Below are positions 1 to 9,554 of a stretch of 64,000 nucleotides of DNA, in pieces. This DNA is from Erythrobacter sp. NAP1. Lineage in GTDB: Bacteria; Pseudomonadota; Alphaproteobacteria; Sphingomonadales; Sphingomonadaceae. The number at the start of each line of letters is the position of its first letter. The first letter of the stretch is position 1. The stretch is taken from the NCBI RefSeq assembly GCF_000152865.1, contig NZ_CH672390.1, forward strand, positions 868,001 to 932,000, read 5' to 3'. Under the pieces are notes generated by a model, which was given only the letters and a program-made list of their open reading frames with translations, had not been told where the DNA came from and ran no database searches. The translations under genes and the position numbers were made by a program.

Positions 1-2
1 TG

Positions 3-326
3 AAGGGCACGGTGCTGGGCGATATGCTCGCAGATACGCCGATGGCGAAGATCGACGACATTGAGTTTGTCCGCACGGTGGCGGTGGCTCGCATCACGAT
101 GCCGATGAGCATGGTGCGCCTATCAGCTGGACGAGAAAGCATGAGCGAGGCGACGCAGGCGCTGTGTTTCTTTGCGGGCGCGAACTCGATTTTCACAGGC
201 GACAAGCTGCTGACCGCTCCCAATGCTGGCGATGACAGCGGCGGCGCACTCTTCGCCAAGCTTGGCCTCACATCCCTTCAGGGCGACGAGCCAGCGCGCG
301 CCTGCAAGGTTAGCGAACCGGCATAG
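3..326 (+). CDS. bioB: Biotin synthase, C-terminal part (5' end outside window)
   Basis: This is the C-terminal third of biotin synthase, the radical-SAM enzyme that inserts sulfur into dethiobiotin. The frame is open from the window edge, so the CxxxCxxC cluster motif lies upstream and cannot be checked. Visible hallmarks are the segment [13 protein letters not shown], the motif LSAGRESM, then [16 protein letters not shown] followed by PNAGDD, all in the order known for BioB. The gene ends 4 bases before the DUF3445 gene. The biotin-dependent carboxylase pccA lies 1.5 kb downstream, which suggests a shared cofactor theme, though that link is inference. Confidence 0.93.
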   Translation, partial: KGTVLGDMLADTPMAKIDDIEFVRTVAVARITMPMSMVRLSAGRESMSEATQALCFFAGANSIFTGDKLLTAPNAGDDSGGALFAKLGLTSLQGDEPARACKVSEPA

Positions 327-330
327 GCCC

Positions 331-1125
331 ATGTCGCTCGGTTTCTCCGTCAATTCGCTTCTTCCGCGAGCGCGCGGGGGAGGGCAGCTACGGATGGGTC
401 TGGTTCGCCTCGCTGAGGAAGAGTGGCTTCAGCCCGATCCGGACCTTGAAGCGAGGCGTAAAGCTTTCGCCGATTGGCCCGAAGGCATGCAACTGACACC
501 TCAGGTCGACGAGCCAGGGCGCGAACTTGCTGCTCTAGTTGGTCTCAACGGAAGTCTTCCTGAAGCCGCAATGGGGTCACATGAAGACATGTGCCTCCTG
601 ACCAAGCGCGAGGGCGAAGATCAGTATCGCTTGATCGGCGCTGCGGTTGCTTGGCCCTCAGACTGGCACCCCAAAGACAAGATCGGCCTTCCTTTGCGTG
701 CGCTTCACGCGCCGATCGCCGGGTATGAGGAGCAACTCGCGACTGGGGTCGATCGTTTCATGGAGACGCTCAAACCCGGCGCAATCTATGGCCGCTGCAA
801 CTGGTTCATTGCGGCAACCGGCGACAAGCAATGGATTGAGGCGCGCCCTGCGGCTGAGGCGTTTGCGCATGTCACGCCAGAAAATGCAGGCGAAACCCTG
901 TTCGTGCGTTCTGAGCGACAAACACTGCGAAGGCTCCCCCGAACAGGCGCAATTCTGTTCACGATCGGCATCTATGTTGAACCGCTGGCAGCGCTTTCGA
1001 CTGAGAACCTCGAGCGGCTGGCTGAGGCGACGCAAAGCCTCGTTGCGGGCGAGGGCGACAGGCGCGGCGCTCCCGCCTACGCTGATGCCTTGATTCAATG
1101 CGCCGCCCGGATCGCGCAAAGCTGA
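331..1125 (+). CDS. DUF3445 / heme-dependent oxidative N-demethylase-like family protein
   Basis: A 264-residue cytosolic protein matching the DUF3445 family. The clearest signature is the C-terminal block RSERQTLRRLPRTGAILFTI, preceded by a PSDWHPKDKIGLPLRALHAP-type segment and a central NWF element, in the order typical of the family. Members include a subunit of a heme-dependent oxidative N-demethylase, but most are uncharacterised, so the substrate here is unknown. The ATG at 331 was chosen because it lies 4 bases after the bioB stop; an upstream in-frame start would overlap bioB by about 100 bases. The close spacing suggests co-transcription with bioB. No signal peptide is seen. Confidence 0.8.
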   Translation: MSLGFSVNSLLPRARGGGQLRMGLVRLAEEEWLQPDPDLEARRKAFADWPEGMQLTPQVDEPGRELAALVGLNGSLPEAAMGSHEDMCLLTKREGEDQYRLIGAAVAWPSDWHPKDKIGLPLRALHAPIAGYEEQLATGVDRFMETLKPGAIYGRCNWFIAATGDKQWIEARPAAEAFAHVTPENAGETLFVRSERQTLRRLPRTGAILFTIGIYVEPLAALSTENLERLAEATQSLVAGEGDRRGAPAYADALIQCAARIAQS

Positions 1126-1279
1126 TCACTGCGCCGCTTAGAACCGCTCGTTTGAGAGCGTTCAGCAGCCTCTAAAGATTGACGCTTTCCTACAAGTTCA
1201 TGCCTTTTGTTGGCCTTTTTTCGGGATTAGCCTCGTCAGCCGGGTCGCATGGATTGGGATCGATTGGGGGAAAACAATC

Positions 1280-1723
1280 ATGCGTATTTTACTGGCGGCT
1301 GCTGCCGCTCTTGCCGTTCCGTTTGCAGCCACGCCTGCGATGGCCGAGGCACACATGGATGCGGCTGAACCGGAACTTGCGAAGAAGGACTGGTACAGCG
1401 TCGTCTTCTTCAAGTTTCATCCCGGCAAGATGCAGGAAGCGATGAAGCTGATCGAGGCTTTCGTGAAAGTCGATGAAGCGCTTGGCCGCGATGGTCCGAT
1501 GGCGCTGCACATGGACACAGGCGAATGGGACATGGTCGTCGCCTTCAAGATGGAAGACGGCATCGCTTCGATGGGATGGGAAAACAATCCACGCAACGAG
1601 GAATGGAACGCCGAGCTCGCGCGTCAGTTGGGCGGCGAGGAAGCGGTTGCCGCCCACTGGGCCAAGTACATGGCCACGGTCGACCGCTCGCAGAACCATA
1701 TCGGTCACATCGACCTCGACTGA
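1280..1723 (+). CDS. Small secreted protein of unknown function
   Basis: A 147-residue protein with a clear Sec signal peptide: a short basic start (MRI), a hydrophobic stretch of Leu, Ala and Val, and a probable cleavage after AMA near residue 22. The mature part begins KDWYSVVFFKFHPGKMQEAM, and together with a later WDMVVAFKMEDG strand resembles a dimeric alpha-beta barrel-like fold, but no catalytic motif is recognised. It has its own 150-bp upstream gap after the DUF3445 gene and is followed 96 bases later by pccA. Function is unknown; periplasmic location is inferred from the signal peptide. Confidence 0.75.
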   Translation: MRILLAAAAALAVPFAATPAMAEAHMDAAEPELAKKDWYSVVFFKFHPGKMQEAMKLIEAFVKVDEALGRDGPMALHMDTGEWDMVVAFKMEDGIASMGWENNPRNEEWNAELARQLGGEEAVAAHWAKYMATVDRSQNHIGHIDLD

Positions 1724-1819
1724 CGCAGCGACACCGACCTTACCCACACAAGGCAGGTTGATACGGGCCTTCGGGAGCGGCATAGGCGTTGCAACGCTTT
1801 ACCGCCCACGGAGGCCCGT

Positions 1820-3856
1820 TTGTTTTCGAAGATTCTGATTGCCAATCGCGGCGAGATCGCCTGCCGCGTCATTCAGACCGCTCGCAAGATGGGGATCGCA
1901 ACCGTCGCGGTGTACTCCGATGCGGACCGCAACGCGCCGTTTGTGCGCATGGCGGATGAGGCGGTGCATATCGGACCTTCTCCAGCGGCCGAGAGCTATC
2001 TGATCCCTGAAAAGATTATCGCGGCGTGCAAAGAAACGGGCGCTGAGGCGGTCCATCCCGGCTATGGCTTCCTCTCCGAACGCGCGAGCTTCGTGGAGGC
2101 ACTGGAGGCGGAGAACATCGCCTTCATCGGTCCGCCCGTAGGCGCCATCGCCGCGATGGGCGACAAGATCGAGAGCAAGCGCCTCGCCAAGGAAGCTGGC
2201 GTCAACACGGTCCCGGGTTCAGAAGACGCGATCCAGTCGACCGAAGAAGCGCTCAAGGTGAGCCAGGACATCGGCTACCCGGTCATGATCAAGGCTTCGG
2301 CTGGCGGCGGGGGCAAGGGCATGCGCCTCGCGTGGAACGACAAGGATGTCGAAGAAGGCTTTCCAGCAACCCAGCGCGAAGGTCTTAATTCCTTCGGCGA
2401 CGACCGTGTCTTCATCGAGAAGTTCATTGAGAACCCGCGCCACATCGAAATCCAGATCCTCGGCGATAAGCACGGCACCATCCTTTATCTGAACGAGCGT
2501 GAATGCTCGATCCAGCGACGCCACCAGAAGGTCGTCGAAGAGGCTCCGTCCCCCTTCGTGACCGAGAAGATGCGCAAGGCCATGGGTGAGCAATGCGTCG
2601 CTCTGGCGCGCGCTGTGGATTATCACTCCGCCGGTACGGTCGAGTTGATCGTCAGCGGTGCGGACAAGACCGGAGAGAGCTTTTACTTCCTCGAAATGAA
2701 CACGCGCCTGCAGGTCGAGCATCCGGTGACCGAGGCGATCACCGGGGTCGATCTGGTCGAACAGATGATCCGCGTCGCAGCCGGCGAAAAGCTTGAGCTT
2801 ACTCAGGATGATATCGGGATCGACGGCTGGTCGATCGAGAACCGCGTTTATGCCGAAGATCCCTATCGCGGGTTCCTGCCATCGACCGGACGCCTGATCG
2901 AATATTCGCCCAGCGTCCGCGGCTGGGAGGACGATGGCGAAGTCGCAGGAAAACCGCGCCGGGGTGTGACAAGAGGCGTAGGCAGCGTGCGCGTCGATGA
3001 CGGCGTGTTCGAAGGCGGTGAGGTGTCGATGTTCTACGACCCCATGATCGCCAAGCTGATCACATGGGCTCCGACACGCGAGCAGGCTGCCGACTTGCAG
3101 ATCGAAGCGCTCGATCGTTTCCGGATCAAGGGGCTGGGCCACAATGTCGACTTCCTGTCGGCGATCATGCAGCACCCGCGCTTCCGATCCGGCGAACTGA
3201 CGACCGGCTTCATCGCGGAGGAGTATCCCGAAGGCTTCGAAGGCGCTCCAGCAAGTGAAGAATGGCTGCGCCAGCTGGCCGGGCTTTTCGCAGGAGCAGA
3301 ATTCACGCAGCAGGTGCGCGCAAGGCGGATCTCGGGTCAGTTGAATGGCACCGACAACCCGCCATCGCACTGGATGGTGAAGATCGGCGGCCAGACCTTT
3401 GACGTCATGCTCGAAGAGGGCGGGGCAACCGTCGATGGCCAGCGTTTAAACGGAACCTGGGATTGGGAGGTCGGTGAGGCCTTCGCACACGTCACTGGCG
3501 ACAACGAGATGGTCTTGCAGATCGAGCGCGTCGGCGTTCGCTGGAGGATAACGACGCGCGGCGCTTCTCACGAGGCGCTCGTACTCCCCGCAAGGCTTGC
3601 TGAACACGAAAGCCGCATGATCGAGAAAGAGCCGCCAGATCTTTCCAAGATGCTTATTTGCCCGATGCCCGGAATGCTGGTGAAGCTGCATGTCGGGGAA
3701 GGTGAGGAAGTCCAGCCCGGCCAACCGCTTGCGACTGTCGAGGCGATGAAGATGGAGAACATCCTGCGCGCCGAGAAGGAAGGCAAAATTGCCAAGATCA
3801 ATGCATCGGAAGGCGAAAGCCTCGCAGTTGACGCAGTGATTCTCGAACTCGAATAA
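1820..3856 (+). CDS. pccA: Propionyl-CoA carboxylase-type alpha subunit (biotin carboxylase + biotin carrier)
   Basis: A 678-residue acyl-CoA carboxylase alpha subunit. It opens with a biotin carboxylase N-domain (FSKILIANRGEIACR), followed by an ATP-grasp domain with the glycine-rich loop KASAGGGGKGMR and the EMNTRLQVEHPVTE motif, then a linker domain. It ends in a biotinyl domain whose acceptor is Lys644 in EAMKMEN. The enzyme carboxylates propionyl-CoA to methylmalonyl-CoA with a separate beta subunit that is not in the window. Overall length and the C-terminal domain fit PccA better than methylcrotonyl-CoA carboxylase, though the two are hard to separate by eye. The start is TTG, preceded by GGAGG 9 bases upstream; no ATG fits. 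Confidence 0.88.
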   Translation: MFSKILIANRGEIACRVIQTARKMGIATVAVYSDADRNAPFVRMADEAVHIGPSPAAESYLIPEKIIAACKETGAEAVHPGYGFLSERASFVEALEAENIAFIGPPVGAIAAMGDKIESKRLAKEAGVNTVPGSEDAIQSTEEALKVSQDIGYPVMIKASAGGGGKGMRLAWNDKDVEEGFPATQREGLNSFGDDRVFIEKFIENPRHIEIQILGDKHGTILYLNERECSIQRRHQKVVEEAPSPFVTEKMRKAMGEQCVALARAVDYHSAGTVELIVSGADKTGESFYFLEMNTRLQVEHPVTEAITGVDLVEQMIRVAAGEKLELTQDDIGIDGWSIENRVYAEDPYRGFLPSTGRLIEYSPSVRGWEDDGEVAGKPRRGVTRGVGSVRVDDGVFEGGEVSMFYDPMIAKLITWAPTREQAADLQIEALDRFRIKGLGHNVDFLSAIMQHPRFRSGELTTGFIAEEYPEGFEGAPASEEWLRQLAGLFAGAEFTQQVRARRISGQLNGTDNPPSHWMVKIGGQTFDVMLEEGGATVDGQRLNGTWDWEVGEAFAHVTGDNEMVLQIERVGVRWRITTRGASHEALVLPARLAEHESRMIEKEPPDLSKMLICPMPGMLVKLHVGEGEEVQPGQPLATVEAMKMENILRAEKEGKIAKINASEGESLAVDAVILELE

Positions 3857-4090
3857 AGTGATGCGGGTCGATGGCTGGCTCACAATCTAAGAGCTTCGAG
3901 TAACTTTCTTCTTGCAAGGCATTCTATTCGTTCGAAGTTTTTGTACCGATCCGACGAATTTGGCTTTTTGAGAGATTATTAAGCTTAACAAGCTGGCGCA
4001 TCGCAGCCTCTTCAGGGACGATATTGTTTGTCGGGTCGGGCTCTCCGATTCGACAGTGATCCGCAATTTCGCATCTTGAGGGGAATTGTT

Positions 4091-4360
4091 GTGGCGAAAA
4101 AAGGCACTGGCTACTTCGATCGTAGGGGCCATTTCTTTAAATCGGCGCGCGAAGCGACCGAAAGCGATCTTGCAGCAATGCTCGGTCAGATTGGCGATGG
4201 CGAGAGTCTGGCCCCAGGCATTGCACACACGATCCTAGAAAACCGGGCGGAAATCGAGCGCCTGTTTGCCGAGCATGACGTGATGATCGAAAGCGACGGC
4301 TCGAACGTAATAGAGGTCGCTCCGAAAGTGACTAAGCTGCCGGAACGCACGGCCAGCTAG
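4091..4360 (+). CDS. Hypothetical protein, 89 aa
   Basis: A small soluble acidic-to-neutral protein starting MAKKGTGYFDRRGHFFKSA. I do not recognise the family. The GTG at 4091 is preferred because a TGAGGGGA element lies about 8 bases upstream; an upstream in-frame start would lack a ribosome site. The gene stands alone: 234 bases of AT-richer DNA without any recognised gene separate it from pccA, and it converges tail-to-tail (1 base apart) with the minus-strand kinase-like gene. Codon use resembles its neighbours, supporting a real gene. Confidence 0.6.
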   Translation: MAKKGTGYFDRRGHFFKSAREATESDLAAMLGQIGDGESLAPGIAHTILENRAEIERLFAEHDVMIESDGSNVIEVAPKVTKLPERTAS

Positions 4361-4361
4361 G

Positions 4362-4910
4362 TCAGGTCGCGATCCGGCTCAGAAGTTGCGCGGCTAACTC
4401 GCGCGCAGAACCTGAGCTCGTGTCTATTACTTCATCGTAGTCGATGCCGTCGTGCAGATGGGTTGATTGTTCTTGTCCCAGCCCGATCAGGCGATTGCCG
4501 CGGGCCTTCTCACGCGCCGCGACGACGTCCAACGGTGCATGGACCTTCACGACAGTGAGATCGTGATTGACCAAGCCATCGCGATAATCGCGCACCTCTC
4601 TCGCGTGGCAAACTTCGTCGACGATCATGTCGAGCCGCCTGTCTGCGGCATTGAAGACGAATTGGCGCATGACGCTCAGCAATGCTTCGCCGCGCGGGCC
4701 ATTGATGATGCGCGGGAGAGGCGAGCGCTCGCCTGGAATTTTCTGCACCTCAAACCATTCCGGCCTGAATTCATGACCATTCGGCAGAAACGAAATGAAC
4801 GCGTCCATTTCTATGTGGAGGAAAGTTCGATCCGCTTTTCCCTGAATTGCGCGCGCCAGTGACGACTTGCCGGCGCTGCTAACCCCGTTGAGGATGATGA
4901 TGCGGGCCAT
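4362..4910 (-). CDS. Chloramphenicol-phosphotransferase-like P-loop kinase
   Basis: A 182-residue P-loop protein. The Walker A motif GVSSAGKSS lies near residues 9-17, right at the start, followed by the pattern typical of the chloramphenicol 3-O-phosphotransferase-like family (short N-terminal strand, HIEMDAFISFLP segment, central DEV motif, and REKARGNRLIGLGQEQ lid region). Family members phosphorylate small molecules or act as small nucleotide kinases; the substrate here is unknown and antibiotic resistance should not be assumed. It is the last gene of a minus-strand run; its start codon overlaps the stop codon of the cyclase gene, indicating translational coupling with aroK, aroB and the cyclase. 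Confidence 0.75.
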   Translation of the reverse strand: MARIIILNGVSSAGKSSLARAIQGKADRTFLHIEMDAFISFLPNGHEFRPEWFEVQKIPGERSPLPRIINGPRGEALLSVMRQFVFNAADRRLDMIVDEVCHAREVRDYRDGLVNHDLTVVKVHAPLDVVAAREKARGNRLIGLGQEQSTHLHDGIDYDEVIDTSSGSARELAAQLLSRIAT

Positions 4911-5680
4911 CAGTCCTCGATTATGGCGACCGCGCGAATCCAGCCAGCGCTAGCCCGCTCGATCTTCACTGGAAAGCAGCTGAACGTGAAGCCATGTGCT
5001 GGAAGGTTTTCCAGATTGGTGAGCTTTTCGATCTGATAGTAGGGACGGATGCGGCCCGCCTTGTGTCCTTCCCAAATGATCGAAGGATCGCGGTTCTCCG
5101 CCCATCGGCGAGCCGTGTGGCTGAAGGGTGCGTCCCAGCTCCATGCGTCGGTTCCAACTACCTCGACCCCGCGCTCGGTCAGCCAAAGCGTCGCCTCTGC
5201 GCCTAGCCCGACGCCCTGATCGGTGAAGTTGTCCGTGCCATAGACTGCGCCCGACTGAACGAGGACGATGTCCAGGGGTTGCACCTCGTATCCGATCTTG
5301 ACGAAGGCTTCCTCGACTTCGGCCGCGCTCACGACATGGCCGTGAGGCAGGTGCGAAAAATCAAGTTTCACGCCCGGACGCAGGAATCGGTCCAGCGGTG
5401 CTTCGTCGATACTGGGCGCGGGTTTTGCGCCCGCATTGGTTGTCGAGTGGTAGTGCCACGGCGCGTCCATGTGCGTGCCGTTATGCGTCGACAGCTCCAG
5501 CATCTCGACCGCCCAGCCTTCGCCATCGGGCAGATCGTCTTGCTCAAGGCCCGGGAAGAACATCGCGATCTGTTCCCACGTATGTTCGTGGGTCATGTAC
5601 GTGACCTTGGGCCGCATCACCTCTGGATCGGAAATCACGTCATTGGTGATCGGGATCGAGAGATCGATGAAGCGGGTCAT
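4910..5680 (-). CDS. Cyclase-family metal-dependent hydrolase (kynurenine formamidase-like)
   Basis: A 256-residue member of the cyclase family (arylformamidase-like amidohydrolases). The metal-binding hallmark [13 protein letters not shown] sits near residues 85-97, and the N-terminus (RFIDLSIPI) and the later GTDAWSWD segment match the family. Known members hydrolyse N-formylkynurenine, isatin or similar lactam/formamide substrates; which one applies here cannot be read from sequence. It overlaps the aroB 3' end by 4 bases and the downstream kinase-like gene by 1, so all four genes are probably one transcript. No signal peptide; cytosolic. Confidence 0.82.
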   Translation of the reverse strand: MTRFIDLSIPITNDVISDPEVMRPKVTYMTHEHTWEQIAMFFPGLEQDDLPDGEGWAVEMLELSTHNGTHMDAPWHYHSTTNAGAKPAPSIDEAPLDRFLRPGVKLDFSHLPHGHVVSAAEVEEAFVKIGYEVQPLDIVLVQSGAVYGTDNFTDQGVGLGAEATLWLTERGVEVVGTDAWSWDAPFSHTARRWAENRDPSIIWEGHKAGRIRPYYQIEKLTNLENLPAHGFTFSCFPVKIERASAGWIRAVAIIED

Positions 5681-6816
5681 GCGGGCACTTTCAGCTGTTC
5701 ATCCAGAAACGCGGCGACATCGCCCAGATCGACGTCTCTGGCCATGTAAGCTTCGCCTAAACCCTTGAGTAGAAGAAAGGGCAGCGTTCCTGCGGCTTCC
5801 ATTTTCTTGTCGTGGCGCATGTGATCGACGAGACGTTTGCCGTCGCATTTCATGTCGAGGTTCGCGATCTCGGAGGGCAGTCCCGATTCCGCAATCGCTT
5901 GCGCAGCACGCTCAGCGTCCGCAGCCGCTAGCTCACCCCGCCGCGCCGAATAGCGCGCGGCGAGCACCATTCCGAGTGCAACCGCTTCCCCATGGAGCAG
6001 CCTGTCCGAAAAACCCGTCTCAGCCTCAAGCGCATGGCCGAAGGTGTGGCCAAGATTGAGAAGGGCGCGTCTGCCCGACGTCTCGCGTTCATCCTCCGCA
6101 ACGATCCGCGCCTTGGCTTCGATACTGGTCGCAACGGCGTGGGTGAGCGCTTCGCGATTTCGGGCGAGCACATCCGGACCGTTGGATTCGAGCCATGCGA
6201 AGAATGCCTCGTCGCCGAGCAGTCCGTATTTGAGCACTTCGGCGTAGCCCGCGCGCATTTCGCGATCAGGCAACGTGTCGAGCGTCTGCGTGTCGGCCAG
6301 AACCAGTGACGGTTGATGGAATGCGCCGATCAAATTCTTGCCGGACCGGGTGTTGATTGCAGTCTTTCCGCCAACCGAACTGTCGACTTGCGACAATAGT
6401 GTGGTCGGCAATTGCACAAATCCGCAACCGCGCTTGAGGATGGCGCAGGCAAAGCCGACCAGATCGCCGACGACGCCGCCGCCAAGCGCGAATACATGGT
6501 CAGAGCGCGTAATGCCGAGGTCGAGAAGCCAGTCGGTCAATCGCTCCAGGCTCTCCCAGCTTTTCGAGCCTTCACCCGGCGCGACATCGTACCATGCGAT
6601 TTCGTACCCGTCGCTTGCGAGCGAGCGGGCGAGGCGCTTTCCATGATGTTCGCGTGCATTTACGTCCGCGACGATTGGCACCTTGCGACCGGCATAGGGT
6701 CCGAGAAATGGCCGAGCCTGTACTACGATGTCGTCGAGCAGCCCGCGTCCCACCAGCACGTCATAGGAACGACCGCCAAGCTCCACACGGATAGCGGTCG
6801 AGTTTGTCAGAGCCAT
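5677..6816 (-). CDS. aroB: 3-Dehydroquinate synthase
   Basis: AroB converts DAHP to 3-dehydroquinate in the second step of the shikimate pathway, using NAD and a divalent metal. The 379-residue protein shows the NAD-binding segment [16 protein letters not shown], the [19 protein letters not shown] motif, the metal-ligand region [11 protein letters not shown] and HGEAVALGM, all in family order. Length is typical. It overlaps aroK by 10 bases upstream and the cyclase gene by 4 bases downstream. The aroK-aroB pair is a common bacterial arrangement; the downstream cyclase and kinase are less usual partners. Confidence 0.97.
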   Translation of the reverse strand: MALTNSTAIRVELGGRSYDVLVGRGLLDDIVVQARPFLGPYAGRKVPIVADVNAREHHGKRLARSLASDGYEIAWYDVAPGEGSKSWESLERLTDWLLDLGITRSDHVFALGGGVVGDLVGFACAILKRGCGFVQLPTTLLSQVDSSVGGKTAINTRSGKNLIGAFHQPSLVLADTQTLDTLPDREMRAGYAEVLKYGLLGDEAFFAWLESNGPDVLARNREALTHAVATSIEAKARIVAEDERETSGRRALLNLGHTFGHALEAETGFSDRLLHGEAVALGMVLAARYSARRGELAAADAERAAQAIAESGLPSEIANLDMKCDGKRLVDHMRHDKKMEAAGTLPFLLLKGLGEAYMARDVDLGDVAAFLDEQLKVPA

Positions 6817-7373
6817 GCGTCTATTGCCTCGATAATTGCGCGAGCGGTGTCCTTGTGCGGGCCATCTTCGCTGAGCACGCGAACCTGCGCTTGTTTGTAG
6901 AATGGCTCACGCTTGGAAAACAGGTCGCTCAGGATTTGTTTTGGGTCGCCTTGGCGCAACAGAGGACGCGTGTTTCGGCGGGATGTACGCTCAACGAGTG
7001 TGTCGATATCGCAGTCGATCCAGACCGCAATGGCCTGCTTGAGAATGAGGGCCCGCGTTTCAGGATCGACAAATGCGCCGCCGCCGGTTGCGATGACGCC
7101 GTGCTTCTCCTCTATCAGCCGCGCAATAACGCGCCGCTCACCGTCGCGGAAATAGGCTTCGCCGAACTCGTCGAAGATTTCCGGGATGGACCTCTGCGCG
7201 GCTTCCTCAATCGCGTCGTCGGCATCGACAAAGTCGCGCCTGAGCAGACTAGACAAACGCCTTCCTACCGTTGATTTGCCAGCGCCCATCAAACCAACCA
7301 GCACAATCGGCTTATCGATTGTCCGAGCGATCCGGGCAATTTCGCTGTTGGTGAGGGCGGTATCAGCAGTCAT
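6807..7373 (-). CDS. aroK: Shikimate kinase
   Basis: Shikimate kinase transfers phosphate from ATP to the 3-OH of shikimate. The 188-residue form starting at 7373 carries Walker [15 protein letters not shown] near residue 29, the shikimate-binding DADDAIE segment, the ATGGGAF motif and the RRNTRPLL lid. The ATG at 7373 is chosen; a GTG 33 bases further upstream (7406) stays in frame but adds a tail that is not family-like. It is the first gene of the aroK-aroB-cyclase-kinase operon, and its promoter must lie in the short divergent gap before 7412. Confidence 0.95.
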   Translation of the reverse strand: MTADTALTNSEIARIARTIDKPIVLVGLMGAGKSTVGRRLSSLLRRDFVDADDAIEEAAQRSIPEIFDEFGEAYFRDGERRVIARLIEEKHGVIATGGGAFVDPETRALILKQAIAVWIDCDIDTLVERTSRRNTRPLLRQGDPKQILSDLFSKREPFYKQAQVRVLSEDGPHKDTARAIIEAIDAWL

Positions 7374-7411
7374 TGCGAGCAGGCCTATACTTGGGGTAGA
7401 GCGCACGCAAT

Positions 7412-7645
7412 ATGTCTGAATATTCGAGCAAAGCGATGGGCAGCGCCAATCAGCCGGTCCAATCGGCGCATTTCAAGTCTACAGATCGACCTTCTGGTTT
7501 GTCGCGTCGCGCGCCTTTTTACGCGGTGGCGGTGGTCCTACTTCTACTCGGTATCGCTTACGTCGACGGCGGAGAGGAACCGCTTCATCCTATTAGCCAG
7601 CCGATCACCTCGCCATTGAGCGACGCCAGGGATGGCGGACAGTGA
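7412..7645 (+). CDS. Small single-pass membrane protein, unknown function
   Basis: A 77-residue protein with a polar N-terminus, one predicted transmembrane segment (FYAVAVVLLLLGIAYVDGG, about residues 36-54) and a short C-terminal tail. I do not recognise the family. It diverges from aroK with a gap of about 40 bases and overlaps the next plus-strand gene by 4 bases, which suggests the two are translationally coupled and may work together at the membrane. It could also be a spurious leader, but its hydrophobic segment and coupling favour a real gene. Confidence 0.55.
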   Translation: MSEYSSKAMGSANQPVQSAHFKSTDRPSGLSRRAPFYAVAVVLLLLGIAYVDGGEEPLHPISQPITSPLSDARDGGQ

Positions 7646-9543
7646 GAATGGCAAAGCGTATCGGAACAGGCAGCTGGATTGCCGCGCTTGCACTCACCGG
7701 GGCTGCCGGAGGCGTGATGGCAGTCACTATGGCCGGAGCACAGGAAGCGCCTGAATCGCTGCTGCCTCCTGGTTTCGACGATCCGGCACCGACGCCTACG
7801 CCAAGTGCGCGGCCAAGCGCTTTGCCGACCGCAGCGCCAGCGCCAGCTGTTCCGGCGGCACCAGTGACCGCACCGCCACCTGGCGTCGCGCCGCCCCAGG
7901 TTCCCGGCGACTTGCCGTTCGTGCCGCAGCTTTCGAATGACGAGTTGGCGGGCATTCCAACGCTCGAGGAACTCGAAGAACTCTCGACCGATCAGCTCGA
8001 CGATTTGCTCGGTCTTAAACCGCAATACGATATTCCGCCTGCCGCGCGCCGCGCTCTAAGCCAAGTGGGCGTGCTTTCCCCAGAGGAAGGCGGCTTTCAG
8101 GTCGCGTCATTCGCGCGCCAGCCTGAAAGCCTTGTGAGGGCGGTGCTTGCCGGGACCAAAGGCCCATTGGTTTCGCGCTGGGGTCATATCCTGATGCGGC
8201 GCGCTCTTGCCAGCCGGCTTGCAGCCCCGGAAGGCATGGACCCAGTCGAATTCGCAGCATTGCGAGCAGGAGTTCTCAATCGCATGGGTGAGTTTGCTGT
8301 CGCACGCGCGATTGCGCAGGACGTCGATACCGGGAACTGGAATACCGCGATGACCTCGCAGGCTCTCACGGCCTATATCGCGACTAGCGATGTCGTGGGT
8401 GCTTGCCCAGCAGTCCGTTTGCAAGGGTCAGTACGTGAAGACCCGCAATGGGTCATGCTCCAGGCGATCTGCAACGCTTATGCAGGGGAGGGGGCTCTTG
8501 CCGCATCGCAGCTGAACAGTGCGCAATCGCGCGAGATAGCGCCCGAAATCGACCTGCTGTTGGCTCAACGCTACGCGGGTGCTGCCGGACGGGGACGCGG
8601 CGGCACAACGGTTTCATGGGACGGCGTCGAAGAGCTGACGCCGTGGCGCTTTTCCCTCGCGATCGCAGTGGGCGAGGATATTCCTCAGGGCATCATCGAC
8701 GATGCCTTCGCGGGAGAGCGGGCAAACTACTATCAGCTGGCATCTGCCTCAGCGCCTATGCTGCCGCTGGCAGAAAGAGCGCGATACGCGGAACAAGCCG
8801 CCAGCAAAGGTGTTCTTTCATCAAGCGCGATGGTCGATCTTTACGCGCAGATCTACTCGAACGAGGCAATCGGCGGCGATGCAGCGGGCCGAGCAGCGAG
8901 GCTGCGTGATGCCTATGTGGCGACCGACCCAGCCAACCGGATCAACGCGATGCGCGGTCTTTGGGGAGAAGGCGATCTCGGCTTTGCTGGCATGATCACG
9001 ACTGCTTATGCAGCCGCGCGTATTACGCCGGCCCGGCAGAGCGCTTACGCCGCGGATGACCTGATAGCCTCGATGCTGACTGCCGGTCTCGACCGGGACG
9101 CTGCCGCATGGAGCGGGCTGGTTGAGGAAGGCTCCTTGGCATGGGCTTTGGTCTCGCTTGCTGATCCTCAGAGCGGCGCAGCCACAACGCAGGGTATCGA
9201 GAGCTTTCTTGCAGCTGACGAGAGCGAAGATGCTCGCAAATCCGCGTTCCTGATCGCCGGCCTTGGCGGGCTTGGCCGCCTCCCAGGAAACAATTTGGCG
9301 AGCCTTGGGCGCCAGGTAGATATCGACTTTTCTCGCGAGAACCGCTGGAGCCGCGTGATCTCTCGCGCAGCGGAGGTCGAAAATGCAGCTCTTGTCGCGT
9401 TTCTGGTTGGGCTAGGAATGCAGGGCGAAAGTTGGGCACAGATGACGCCCTTACACCTCTATCACATCACCTCCGCGCTTACTCGCGTTGGGCTTGAAGC
9501 AGAAGCCAGGATGATCGCCGCAGAGGCGGTCGCCCGCGGCTGA
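7642..9543 (+). CDS. Large secreted helical protein with Pro/Ala-rich linker, unknown function
   Basis: A 633-residue protein starting at GTG 7642 (an ATG lies 6 bases on). It has an N-terminal signal peptide (WIAALALTGAAGGVMAVTMA, ending near AQEA). A low-complexity linker of Pro, Ala, Thr and Val follows, at about residues 45-95, and then about 500 residues rich in Ala, Leu and Glu that look all-helical, like a TPR-type solenoid. No enzymatic motif is visible. It overlaps the small membrane protein upstream by 4 bases and ends 11 bases before xerD, so it is the second gene of a run that includes xerD and accA. Location is probably periplasm or envelope. Confidence 0.72.
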   Translation: MRMAKRIGTGSWIAALALTGAAGGVMAVTMAGAQEAPESLLPPGFDDPAPTPTPSARPSALPTAAPAPAVPAAPVTAPPPGVAPPQVPGDLPFVPQLSNDELAGIPTLEELEELSTDQLDDLLGLKPQYDIPPAARRALSQVGVLSPEEGGFQVASFARQPESLVRAVLAGTKGPLVSRWGHILMRRALASRLAAPEGMDPVEFAALRAGVLNRMGEFAVARAIAQDVDTGNWNTAMTSQALTAYIATSDVVGACPAVRLQGSVREDPQWVMLQAICNAYAGEGALAASQLNSAQSREIAPEIDLLLAQRYAGAAGRGRGGTTVSWDGVEELTPWRFSLAIAVGEDIPQGIIDDAFAGERANYYQLASASAPMLPLAERARYAEQAASKGVLSSSAMVDLYAQIYSNEAIGGDAAGRAARLRDAYVATDPANRINAMRGLWGEGDLGFAGMITTAYAAARITPARQSAYAADDLIASMLTAGLDRDAAAWSGLVEEGSLAWALVSLADPQSGAATTQGIESFLAADESEDARKSAFLIAGLGGLGRLPGNNLASLGRQVDIDFSRENRWSRVISRAAEVENAALVAFLVGLGMQGESWAQMTPLHLYHITSALTRVGLEAEARMIAAEAVARG

Positions 9544-9554
9544 GGCGAGAAGCG

